From Oceanicella actignis (GTDB taxonomy: Bacteria; Pseudomonadota; Alphaproteobacteria; Rhodobacterales; Rhodobacteraceae): a stretch of 64,000 bases of DNA. The notes beneath the pieces were generated by a model. That model ran no database searches. It saw only the letters and a program-made list of their open reading frames with translations, and was not told where the DNA came from. Location of the stretch: assembly GCF_008124525.1 (NCBI RefSeq), contig NZ_VNHJ01000009.1, positions 1-64,000 of the forward strand. The letters are read 5' to 3'. The first letter of the stretch is position 1, and the number at the start of each line of letters is the position of its first letter. Position numbers and translations under genes: made by a program. Shown here one piece after another: positions 8,136-15,776 of this stretch.

Positions 8136-9236
8136 TCAGGGATGAAATCGCGCCGGCGACAGCGCCGCCGTCACGGCTGGCGGCAGGTCGGGCGCCGTCC
8201 CTGCGACAAGGCGCGCCGTCGCCGCGGCCAGGGCCGGGGCCGTCTGCACCCCGTAGCCGCCCTGTCCGGCCAGCCAGAAAAAGCCCTCGGCGCCGGGGTC
8301 GAAGCCGACGATCGGCGTGCGGTCGGGGGCGAAGGTGCGCAGCCCCGCCCAGGCGTGCTCGACGCGGGCGACGCGAATGGCGACCGCCTGCTCGAAGCGG
8401 TGAAGCCCCTCGGCAAGGGCCATGTCGTCGACGAAGGCGTCATGCGGGGCGACGGGGTCCTCGTCGGCGGGGCTGACCAGAAGCTTGCCGGCTTCGGGCT
8501 TGGCATACCAACGCTCGGTCGCCGACGCGAAAAGGGGCCAGGCGCGAATGTCGCGCCCCTCGGGCGCGGGCAGGATCGCGGCCGATCTGCGGAAGGGCTG
8601 GAGGGGCGCCGCGCCAAGCCCGGCCAGCGCGGCGATCTGGCCCGCCCATGCGCCCGCCGCGTTCACGACGACGGGGGCGGCGTGCGCGGCGCCGCCCGCC
8701 TCGACCCGCCACAGCCCGCCCCGGCGGCCAAGCGCCGTGACGGGGGCGCCGGTCTCGATCCGTCCGCCGCGCGCCTTAAGAAGCCTCAGATACCCGGTCA
8801 GCATCCGATCGACGTCGATGTCCTGCGCGTTGCGCTCGAGGACTGCGCCGCGCACCGCCTCGGGGCGCAGAATGGGCACAAGCTCCATCGCCTCGGCGGG
8901 CGTCAGCGTCTCGAGGCCCTCGGCGCCGTCGGCGTAGGCGGCCAGCGCGTCGAGCTCGTCCTCGGCCGCGACGATCATCTCGCCGCGCGGCGACAGAAGG
9001 CTGCGGTCCGAGACCCCCTCGGGCTCTTCGAGCGCCCTGGCCGAAGCGGCGTTCAGCGCGCGCAGCGTCTCGTTGCCGTAATTGCGGATGAAGATCGCGG
9101 CCGAGCGGCCGGTGGAATGATAGCCGGTCTGCCGCTCGGCCTCGAGGACCAGCACGGCGCAGTCGGCGGCCAGCAGGGCCGCCGCGCTGATCCCGGCGAT
9201 GCCGCCGCCGATCACGATGACGTCGGGGCGGCTCAC
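8136..9236 (-). CDS. FAD-dependent oxidoreductase of the D-amino-acid/glycine oxidase (DAO) family
   Basis: 366 aa. The Rossmann FAD site is at the N-terminus (DVIVIGGGIAGISAAALLA), followed by the Glu that binds ribose. STGRSAAIFIRNYGN and a C-terminal FWLAGQGGYGVQTAPA loop complete the DAO fold. The start is GTG at 9236-9234, overlapping the stop of the deacetylase (GTGA); the frame stays open upstream but only as antisense noise. In this operon it probably oxidises an amine or amino acid derived from polyamines. The exact substrate is unknown. Confidence 0.85.
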   Translation of the reverse strand: MSRPDVIVIGGGIAGISAAALLAADCAVLVLEAERQTGYHSTGRSAAIFIRNYGNETLRALNAASARALEEPEGVSDRSLLSPRGEMIVAAEDELDALAAYADGAEGLETLTPAEAMELVPILRPEAVRGAVLERNAQDIDVDRMLTGYLRLLKARGGRIETGAPVTALGRRGGLWRVEAGGAAHAAPVVVNAAGAWAGQIAALAGLGAAPLQPFRRSAAILPAPEGRDIRAWPLFASATERWYAKPEAGKLLVSPADEDPVAPHDAFVDDMALAEGLHRFEQAVAIRVARVEHAWAGLRTFAPDRTPIVGFDPGAEGFFWLAGQGGYGVQTAPALAAATARLVAGTAPDLPPAVTAALSPARFHP

Positions 9237-10258
9237 AGCGCGTCCCGCAGGCCGACGAGGACCCTGGTCAGGTTGATCCCGAGCGCGTCCGAAACATAGC
9301 CGCCTTCCTGCACCAGCGCCATCGGAAGCCCCGCGCCGGCCAGCGCGGCGCCGATCCGCGCGAAGCCGTCCTGCGTAACCGCGAAGCCCTGGAACGGATC
9401 GTCGATCGACGCGTCGAGGCCCAGCGCGACCACGAGCGCGTCGGCCCCGAAGCTGCGGATGCGCGTCAGGGCGATGTCGAGGGCGGCCAGGTGCTCGGCG
9501 TCGCCCGTTCCGCGAGGAAGCGGCAGGTTGAGGTTGCAGCCAAGCCCCGCGCCGGCGCCCCGCTCGTGCGCGTATCCCCAGAAGAAGGGATAGAAGCGCG
9601 CGGGATCGGCGTGAATCGACACGGTCAGCACGTCGGCGCGCTCGTAAAAGATGCCCTGCGTCCCGTTGCCGTGATGCACGTCGATGTCCAGAATGGCGGG
9701 CCGGAAGCCGGCCGCGCGCAGCCGCTCGGCGGCGATGGCCGCATTGTTCAGAAAGCAGAAGCCGCCGGCCAGATCCGCGAAGGCGTGATGGCCGGGCGGG
9801 CGCGAAAGGGCGTAGGCGGCGCGCTCGCCGCCGGCGATCAGATCGGCGGCCGCGATGGCGCCTTGCGCGGACCAGTAGGCGGCTTGCCACGTGCCTTCGG
9901 CGATCGGGCAGGCGGTGTCGGCCTGATGATAGCCCGCCTGTCCCACCGCCGATTTCGGATAGCCGTCTGCGCGGCTGGCCGGGTGAATGTTCGGGATGAC
10001 CTCGGCGCCGGCGCCGGGGATGCGGCGCCAGCGAGCGTGGATGCTCTGCAGAAAGGTCAGATATTCGGCGCTGTGGACCGCGGCGATGGGGCCGATTCCG
10101 GCGTCGTCCGGGGCGCGGAAAACGCAGCCTGCGGCCTCGGCGCCCGCTTTGAGGATCTCGATCCGCCGGGGTTGCTCGGGGTTCGGCAAGAGCGCTCCGT
10201 TGGCCATGAAATGCTTGGGGTCGTGCAGCCATTGCCGGTCGTCGAAAAGGGCGATCAT
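9233..10258 (-). CDS. aphA: Acetylpolyamine amidohydrolase (class II HDAC-like deacetylase)
   Basis: 341 aa, the length of bacterial acetylpolyamine deacetylases. The zinc ligands are Asp193 and His195 in DIDVHHGNGTQ and Asp282 in GLDASIDDP. The catalytic His pair is in SRPPGHHAFAD and the loop QEGGY closes the site. It removes acetyl groups from acetylputrescine or acetylspermidine in the cytoplasm. The operon's polyamine ABC transporter genes upstream and the FAD oxidoreductase and RidA downstream support this over a histone-type or acetoin-type role. Confidence 0.88.
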   Translation of the reverse strand: MIALFDDRQWLHDPKHFMANGALLPNPEQPRRIEILKAGAEAAGCVFRAPDDAGIGPIAAVHSAEYLTFLQSIHARWRRIPGAGAEVIPNIHPASRADGYPKSAVGQAGYHQADTACPIAEGTWQAAYWSAQGAIAAADLIAGGERAAYALSRPPGHHAFADLAGGFCFLNNAAIAAERLRAAGFRPAILDIDVHHGNGTQGIFYERADVLTVSIHADPARFYPFFWGYAHERGAGAGLGCNLNLPLPRGTGDAEHLAALDIALTRIRSFGADALVVALGLDASIDDPFQGFAVTQDGFARIGAALAGAGLPMALVQEGGYVSDALGINLTRVLVGLRDAL

Positions 10259-10591
10259 CGTCTCTCTCCCAGGATTGCGCGGCCAACCGCCCCGGAGCGG
10301 CCCCAGACGGGAAGCGCCCGCCGCGATCGCGGCGGCGCGCTCGGGGCGAGCATCGCGCGGGGCCGCTTGGGCGCCTTGGGCGCAAGATTGGAGCGGTGGC
10401 CGAAGGCGGTTCTCGCGCTCGGCCGGCGCGCCGCTTCCAGGGCATGGCCGCGGCGATGGCCGGCGTTGCGGATCATGGCGCCGGAAAGGCGATCCGGCCG
10501 TCGCCGCCCTTCGGCGTCCGGCATGTCGACGCGCCGCGCCGGGGCGAGGCAGGGGCGGCGCCCTTGTTCCTGGCGAAACAGGCCGCGCATC
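10259..10591. other. Intergenic region between potA and aphA with no recognised gene
   Basis: About 330 bases separate potA from the deacetylase. Open frames cross it on both strands, but none has a ribosome-binding site or a recognisable product. A perfect 18-bp palindrome (CCGCCGCGATCGCGGCGG) sits at 10318-10335. The gap is long for an operon, so an internal promoter for aphA and the downstream genes is possible, although none is obvious. Confidence 0.5.
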
Positions 10592-11668
10592 TCAGGTCCC
10601 CGGAAGGCCGGCGCAATCCTGCGGCCGGAAGGCGGCGACGACGCGCGCGCCCACGGCGAAGGGGCGCTCTTCGATGAGGTTGATCGCCTGGAACTGGCGC
10701 TCGCCGATCCGCACGAAATAGCGCACGGTCTGGCCCTGATAATCGACGGTCTCGACCACCGCCGGCGCCGTGATCCGCCCGTCGCAGGGCGCGCCTTCGG
10801 GCAGAAGCTGCAGCTTCTCGGCGCGCAGCACCAGCTTGGCCGGCCCTTCGCGCAGCTTGGGGGCCCGCGCCGCGGGGACGGCGATCGCGCCAAGGGCGGG
10901 GGCCTCGAGCGTCGCGCCCTCGGGGCCGCGCCGCGTGCACATGCACGGGACGATGTTCGACGCGCCCAGGAAATTGGCGACGAACTCGCTTGCCGGGGCG
11001 TTGTAGACCTGTTCGGGAGCGCCGACCTGCTCGACGCGGCCGGCGCTCATGACCACGATGCGGTCGGACATGGCCAGGGCCTCGGACTGGTCATGGGTGA
11101 CGAAGACCGTGGTCACCCCGATCCGCTCCTGGATGCGCTTCAGCTCGACCCGCATGTCTTCGCGAAGATTGGCGTCCAGCGCCGAAAGCGGCTCGTCCAG
11201 AAGCAGCACGTCGGGTTCGATCACGATCGCCCTGGCCAGCGCCACGCGCTGCTGCTGGCCGCCCGAAAGCTCTCGCGGGCGGCGCGCGCCCAGATCGGGA
11301 AGCTGCACCAGCTCGAGCGCCGCCTGCACCCGCCTTGGAATGTCGGCCTTGGGCACGTCGCGGTACCTCAGCCCGAAGGCGACGTTCTCGGCCACGCTCT
11401 TGTGCGGGAAAAGCGCGTAGTTCTGGAACACCACGCCCAGATTGCGCTTGTGGATCGGGATGTCGTTGACCCGTCTGCCGCCGATCACGATGTCGCCCTC
11501 GGTCGGGTCGAGCAGCCCGGCGATCATGCGCAGCGTCGTGGTCTTGCCGCAGCCCGAGGGGCCGAGCAGCGTCACGAAGGCGCCGTCGGGAATGTCGAGC
11601 GTCGTCTTGTGAACGGCGGTGAAATCGCCGAAGCGCTTCACGATGTTCTTGAGCAGAACGGAACTCAC
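10592..11668 (-). CDS. potA: Spermidine/putrescine-type ABC transporter ATPase (PotA)
   Basis: 358 aa. Walker A is GPSGCGKT (residues 36-43), the Q-loop is in VVFQNYALFPH, the signature is LSGGQQQR, and Walker B is VLLLDEPLSALD followed by the H-loop VFVTHDQSEA. The C-terminal part (about 240-358) is a TOBE regulatory domain. It energises uptake through PotB and PotC. It follows the binding-protein gene after a hairpin, and the family assignment rests on operon context plus the PotA-like length. Confidence 0.9.
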   Translation of the reverse strand: MSSVLLKNIVKRFGDFTAVHKTTLDIPDGAFVTLLGPSGCGKTTTLRMIAGLLDPTEGDIVIGGRRVNDIPIHKRNLGVVFQNYALFPHKSVAENVAFGLRYRDVPKADIPRRVQAALELVQLPDLGARRPRELSGGQQQRVALARAIVIEPDVLLLDEPLSALDANLREDMRVELKRIQERIGVTTVFVTHDQSEALAMSDRIVVMSAGRVEQVGAPEQVYNAPASEFVANFLGASNIVPCMCTRRGPEGATLEAPALGAIAVPAARAPKLREGPAKLVLRAEKLQLLPEGAPCDGRITAPAVVETVDYQGQTVRYFVRIGERQFQAINLIEERPFAVGARVVAAFRPQDCAGLPGT

Positions 11669-11692
11669 GGGCCGGATCCTCGGTCAGATGGC

Positions 11693-11717
11693 GCCCCCTT
11701 CCGCAGGGGAAGGGGGC
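11693..11717 (-). terminator. Intercistronic hairpin between the binding-protein gene and potA
   Basis: GCCCCCTTCC (11693-11702) pairs perfectly with GGAAGGGGGC (11708-11717) around a 5-base loop. In the transcript it sits directly after the binding-protein stop codon and 24 bases before the potA start. The placement equals that of the hairpin after tctC, which suggests a role in keeping receptor mRNA abundant rather than ending transcription. Confidence 0.6.
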
Positions 11718-11724
11718 CGTGTCG

Positions 11725-12873
11725 TCAGTAGCCGCGCTGAACGCGGCCGAAGGTCTTGGACCAGGCCGCCTCGCGGCTGTTCCAGTAGGCGGGGTCGGCG
11801 AAGGTCAGCCCGGCAAGCGTGCCGCTGGGATCGAAGGCGGGCAGCGTCGGGATCTTGGGGCCAAGATCGACCTTGGTGGGATCGAGCGCGGGCGGGTAGT
11901 TCTGCGCCTCGGCCACGGCGATGGCGGTCTCGGGGGCGAGCATGAAGTTGAGCAGCTCCTCGCAGGCCTCCATGGGCGAGCCCTTGATGACGAACATGCA
12001 TTCCTGCCAGCCGAAGCCGTTCGGCGGGTCGATGTATCCGATGTCGTGGCCCTGTTCCTGCAAGGCGTAGATGCGGCCGGACCAGCCCTCGGTGACGTGA
12101 ACCTCGCCCTCGGCCAGAAGGCTCATCAGCTCGGCGCCGGAGTTCCAGTATTTGAGCGCAAGATCGCGATGGGCGCGCACCGCGTCCCAGGCCGCATCCT
12201 CGTCGACGATGCCGTTCGGGTCCTGGCCCGTCTGCAGCGCCGCATACCACATCCGGGTGCGCCAGTCGGCCCAGCCGCTGATCTTGCCCTTGTGCGCGGG
12301 GTCGATCAGCAGCTTCGCGCCCTTCACCTTCGCCTCGTCGTCCGAGATGTGCGCGCGGTTGTAGGCGATGCCGGTGGTTCCGTAGTCGTAGGGCACGCAG
12401 GACAGCGCGCCGCCGCTCACCTTGCGGAACACGTCGATCAGCTTGGGGATGACGTATTGCAGGTTGGGGATGTTCTTCTCGTTCAGCTCCGAGGTCAGAC
12501 CCAGATTGTGATAGCGCGCGTAGTCGAACACGCCCGACAGATGGGCGATGTTGTATTCGCCCGGCTGGCTGGCCTTGACGCGGCTCAGATACTCGTCGCC
12601 GCCGCCGAAGGTTCCGTCCACGACCTTGATGCCGGTCGCCGCCTCGAACGGGTCGAAGGCGTGCTTGCGCAGCGCCTCGGAAACGACGCCGCCCCAGCCG
12701 TCGAAGCGGATGTGGGTCACCTCCTTGGCCAGCGCGCGATAGGGGGTGGCAAGCCCGCAGGCCGCGCCGGCGGCGCCCAGCAGCCCCAGAAAGCTGCGGC
12801 GGTCCAGATCGCCGTTCATGTAGCGTTCGCGCAGGCGCTCGCAGCGGGCGACGGCGTTCATCTTGCGTGTCAT
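11725..12873 (-). CDS. Polyamine-type ABC transporter substrate-binding protein with Tat-like signal
   Basis: 382 aa extracytoplasmic receptor. The N-terminus carries DRRSFLGLLGAAGAACGLA, a twin-arginine motif followed by a moderate hydrophobic stretch, so Tat export is likely. The mature part matches the PotD/PotF-like family 1 fold (VTHIRFDGWGG at the start, SCVPYDYGTTGIAYNRAHI in the middle, LNFMLAPETAIAVAEAQNYP near the end). It lies in one operon with two permeases, the ATPase and the deacetylase. The ligand could be a polyamine, an acetylpolyamine or a related cation. Confidence 0.88.
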   Translation of the reverse strand: MTRKMNAVARCERLRERYMNGDLDRRSFLGLLGAAGAACGLATPYRALAKEVTHIRFDGWGGVVSEALRKHAFDPFEAATGIKVVDGTFGGGDEYLSRVKASQPGEYNIAHLSGVFDYARYHNLGLTSELNEKNIPNLQYVIPKLIDVFRKVSGGALSCVPYDYGTTGIAYNRAHISDDEAKVKGAKLLIDPAHKGKISGWADWRTRMWYAALQTGQDPNGIVDEDAAWDAVRAHRDLALKYWNSGAELMSLLAEGEVHVTEGWSGRIYALQEQGHDIGYIDPPNGFGWQECMFVIKGSPMEACEELLNFMLAPETAIAVAEAQNYPPALDPTKVDLGPKIPTLPAFDPSGTLAGLTFADPAYWNSREAAWSKTFGRVQRGY

Positions 12874-12913
12874 GGTCTTCTCCTTGTCGGTTCGGTCGTG
12901 TTGCGCCGGGCGT

Positions 12914-13702
12914 TCAGCCGCCGTCCTTCATCGCAAGCCTTCGCGCGATCGCGGCCCCGAGCAGCGGCAGGCCTACGGTCATGACGATCATCGCCGTCCC
13001 CAGCGCGTTGATCTCGGGGCTGATCGAATTGCGCAGCATCGCGAAGATCTGCGTGGGCACGGTCTCGACCCCGCCGGGCTTCCAGAACAGCGTGCCGGTG
13101 ACGTCGTCGAAGCTGACGGTGAAGGCGAAAAGCCCGCCCGCCAGAACCGCCGGCCGCATCAGGGGCAGGGTGACCTGGAAGAATGCCTGCGCCGGCGAGG
13201 CGCCCAGGCTCATCGCTGCCTCTTCCACGTCGCGCCGGATCGAGACGAGCCTGGCCTGCACGACCAGCACCACGAAGGGCAGCGTGAAGATGACATGGCC
13301 GAGCAGAAGCAGCGCGAAGCTCTTGTGCAGCCCGAGAAAGTCCAGAAACAGAAGCAGCGCGACGGCCAGCACCACCTCGGGCACGAGGATCGGCGCGATC
13401 AGAAGGGTCGAGATCGCGTTCGCCCCGGGCACGCGGTAGCGCACCAGCGCCAGGGCCGCCAGCACGCCGAGCGTCGTCGAGATGAGCGCCGTCAGAAGGC
13501 CCAGCGCGACCGAGGTGCGAAAGGCGCGCAGGATCGCCTCGTTGCTCCACAGCTCGGCGAACCAGCGCAGGGAAAGCCCGGTCATGGGAAAGCTGCCGAA
13601 CTGGCTGTCGTTGAAGCTCAGCAGCACGACCACGCCCACGGGCAGGAACATGAAGACGTAGACGGCGATCGCCCAGGCGCGGATCAGCTGCCAGCCCATC
13701 AT
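12914..13702 (-). CDS. potC: ABC transporter permease (PotC-like)
   Basis: 262 aa with six hydrophobic segments. The permease EAA loop reads EEAAMSLGASPAQAFFQVTL, the contact site for the ATPase. The N-terminus (MMGWQLIRAWAIAVYVFMFL) matches the PotC pattern. The start is the first of two adjacent ATGs (13702-13700), overlapping the potB stop (TGA at 13701-13699). The frame is open far upstream, but that part is antisense to potB and is not part of the gene. Confidence 0.9.
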   Translation of the reverse strand: MMGWQLIRAWAIAVYVFMFLPVGVVVLLSFNDSQFGSFPMTGLSLRWFAELWSNEAILRAFRTSVALGLLTALISTTLGVLAALALVRYRVPGANAISTLLIAPILVPEVVLAVALLLFLDFLGLHKSFALLLLGHVIFTLPFVVLVVQARLVSIRRDVEEAAMSLGASPAQAFFQVTLPLMRPAVLAGGLFAFTVSFDDVTGTLFWKPGGVETVPTQIFAMLRNSISPEINALGTAMIVMTVGLPLLGAAIARRLAMKDGG

Positions 13703-14565
13703 CCAAGCCCCTTCATCAGCTGCGTCATGCCCAGATAGCGGTTGTAGATCGCGACCAGCGCTCCGAGGACGAGCAGAAGCATCAGGCTCAGCGCCGAGCC
13801 GAGCGGCCAGTTGAGCTGCGTGATGATCGCCTCGAAGACGAGATTGGCGAACATCGCATCCCGCGGCCCGCCCAGGATCAGCGGCGTGATGTAGGTCCCC
13901 GCGCCGAGGACGAAGCAAAGCAGCCCTCCCGCCGCGAGGCCGGGCAGGGACAGGGGCAGCGTGACCTCGAGAAAGCTTTGCCAGCGCGTCGCGCCAAGCG
14001 AGTTGGCGGCCGCTTCGACGTTGGCGTCGATGCCCTCGAGGCTGACGAAGACGTTGAGGATCATGAAGGGCAGCAGGTAGTGCGTCAGCCCGAGAATGAC
14101 CGCCGCCTCGTTGTAGAGCATGTTGACGGGTTCGGAGACGACCCCCAGGGCCATGAGCGCCGCGTTCGCCGCGCCCGACGCGCCCAGGATGTTGATCCAG
14201 CTCATCGTCCGGATGATGTAGCTGATCCAGAAGGGCAGCATCAGCAGCAGCACCATCAGCAGCTTGTCCCCGCGCGAGCGCGCGATGAAATAGGCCGTCG
14301 GATAGCCCATCAGCGCGCAGACCGCGGTCGTGATCGCCGCGATGCGCAGCGTGCTCAGAAGAATGTCGCGATAGAACGGGTCGGTCAGCGCCTCGCGCCA
14401 GTTGTCGAGAAAGAAGCCGGGCTGGTCCGCGCCGGTCGCGGTTCTGAGCCAGAAGCTGTAGACCAGGATGAAGAGGAGCGGCACGAACAGCAGCAGCGTC
14501 ACCGCGCTCAGCGCCGGGGCGAGCAGGATCCAGGGTTGGCGGGCTTCGCGGGCTTCGACGGACAT
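13699..14565 (-). CDS. potB: ABC transporter permease (PotB-like)
   Basis: 288 aa from the ATG at 14565 (MSVEAREARQPWILLAPAL), which is preceded by GGAAACGG. An upstream in-frame ATG at 14604 would add 13 residues of unlikely composition. There are six hydrophobic segments and an EAA loop around EAAANSLGATRWQSFLEVTL. It is the first gene of the operon, translationally coupled to potC, and divergent from the LysR gene at 14660. Confidence 0.9.
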   Translation of the reverse strand: MSVEAREARQPWILLAPALSAVTLLLFVPLLFILVYSFWLRTATGADQPGFFLDNWREALTDPFYRDILLSTLRIAAITTAVCALMGYPTAYFIARSRGDKLLMVLLLMLPFWISYIIRTMSWINILGASGAANAALMALGVVSEPVNMLYNEAAVILGLTHYLLPFMILNVFVSLEGIDANVEAAANSLGATRWQSFLEVTLPLSLPGLAAGGLLCFVLGAGTYITPLILGGPRDAMFANLVFEAIITQLNWPLGSALSLMLLLVLGALVAIYNRYLGMTQLMKGLG

Positions 14566-14645
14566 TCCGTTTCCAGGCTGAACAATGTTGCGTCGAGGAT
14601 GCAAAGCGGCCAGTCATGGATCAAATAGATAATGGGAATTTTCGG

Positions 14646-14662
14646 CATTGACGGAATCAATG
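14646..14662. promoter_or_regulatory. LysR-type operator overlapping the lysR-2 start
   Basis: CATTGA-N5-TCAATG is a perfect dyad containing the T-N11-A signature (T14648 to A14660), the classic LysR-type binding site. It lies in the divergent potB/lysR-2 spacer and covers the candidate start codons of lysR-2. Binding there could repress lysR-2 and control the polyamine operon. This is inferred, not shown. Confidence 0.5.
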
Positions 14663-15625
14663 GAACGCGGCCCGAGGATCGATCCCGAGCGCATCGCGCG
14701 CGAGCTTGACTGGAACCTCTTGCGCACCTTCGTCGTCCTGGCCGAAAGCCGCTCGATCACCGAGGCGGCGCGGCGGCTGCGGCGCAAGCAGCCCTCGGTG
14801 TCTTCGGCCCTCAAGCGGCTCGAGGAACGCATCGGGCGCAAGCTGCTGGAGCGCTCGCCGGGCCGCTACGAGCTGACCGATGCGGGGCGGCTGCTTTATC
14901 GCGAGGCGGTCGAGATCAACGGCTCGGTGCTGCGCCTTTCGACGCTGCTGCGCGAAATCAAGGACGAGGTTCAGGGGCATGTGCGCATCTGCGTCGCCAG
15001 CCATGTGGTCTGTCCGCTTTTCGACCGCGCCCTGGCCGATTTCCATGCCGCTCATCCCGCGGCCACGATCGAGATCGACGTCAAGCCAAGCGCCGAAGCC
15101 GTCGCCGAGCTGCGCGCCAAGCGGGCGTCCTTCGCCGTCTGCCTCGTCAAGGACCGCGATCCCAGGTTGGAATACCGGCGCCTGTATCGCGAGTTCTTCG
15201 GCCTTTATTGCGGCCCGCGGCACGAGCTTTTCGGGCGCAAGGGGCTGACGCTGGCCGATCTGGCGGGGCACGCCGCCGTCAGCTTCGAGACCGACCGGCT
15301 GCACGACGCCCTCGGCCCCGTGGCGCTGCTGCGGGCGCAGGCGGGGATGGGCGAAAGGATCGCGGGGCTCTCGAGCCATCTGGAGGAGGTGCGGCGCATG
15401 ATCGTCGCGGGGCTCGGCATCGGTCCCCTGCCGGTCCATGTGGCCCGGCGCGACGTCGAGGACGGGCTGCTGTGGCAGACGCCGCCCTATTCGGGGCTGC
15501 CCGCGATCGACGTGCATGTGGTCTGGAACCCCCATGCCGCCAGGAACCGCGCCGAAGAGCGGCTCTTGCAGCTGCTGCTCGACATGGTGGCCGCGACCCC
15601 GCTCGAAGAGCGGACCTACGGCTGA
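14660..15625 (+). CDS. LysR-family transcriptional regulator, divergent from the polyamine operon
   Basis: 321 aa from the ATG at 14660; a TTG at 14648 would give 325 aa. The winged helix-turn-helix begins at LDWNLLRTFVVLAESRSITE and continues through RRKQPSVSSALKRLEERIGR. The effector domain follows. The ATG is chosen because the TTG lies inside a LysR-type operator dyad. Divergent placement next to potB suggests it controls the polyamine uptake and deacetylation genes, but the ligand is unknown. Confidence 0.88.
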   Translation: MERGPRIDPERIARELDWNLLRTFVVLAESRSITEAARRLRRKQPSVSSALKRLEERIGRKLLERSPGRYELTDAGRLLYREAVEINGSVLRLSTLLREIKDEVQGHVRICVASHVVCPLFDRALADFHAAHPAATIEIDVKPSAEAVAELRAKRASFAVCLVKDRDPRLEYRRLYREFFGLYCGPRHELFGRKGLTLADLAGHAAVSFETDRLHDALGPVALLRAQAGMGERIAGLSSHLEEVRRMIVAGLGIGPLPVHVARRDVEDGLLWQTPPYSGLPAIDVHVVWNPHAARNRAEERLLQLLLDMVAATPLEERTYG

Positions 15626-15745
15626 AACCGGCGCCCCGCCCCGCCGCAGGAGCGGCGCGCGCCCGCCGCCGTCGCGTCTTCGGCGCCCATGTCCGCGCGG
15701 CCAGGGGCCAAGCGCGTGCGCGAAGGGGCGCCGTCGGGCTGGCGG

Positions 15746-15768
15746 GCGCCGGCGCGGCGCGCCGGCGC
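15746..15768. terminator. GC-rich hairpin between convergent lysR-2 and nrdJ
   Basis: Two copies of GCGCCGGCGC (15746-15755 and 15759-15768) are complementary to each other around a 3-base spacer. The position between convergent genes suggests a bidirectional terminator, but no U-tract is present on either side. Confidence 0.35.
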
Positions 15769-15776
15769 GGCCGCGT

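Noticed and set aside
9237-10445. FAD oxidoreductase frame extended to 769 aa
   Set aside because: The N-terminal extension is an out-of-frame shadow of the deacetylase gene. The Rossmann motif starts right after the GTG at 9236.
13703-14617. potC frame extended through potB as a 567-aa protein
   Set aside because: The extra part is an out-of-frame shadow of potB. The stop/start overlap at 13699-13702 gives normal separate permeases.
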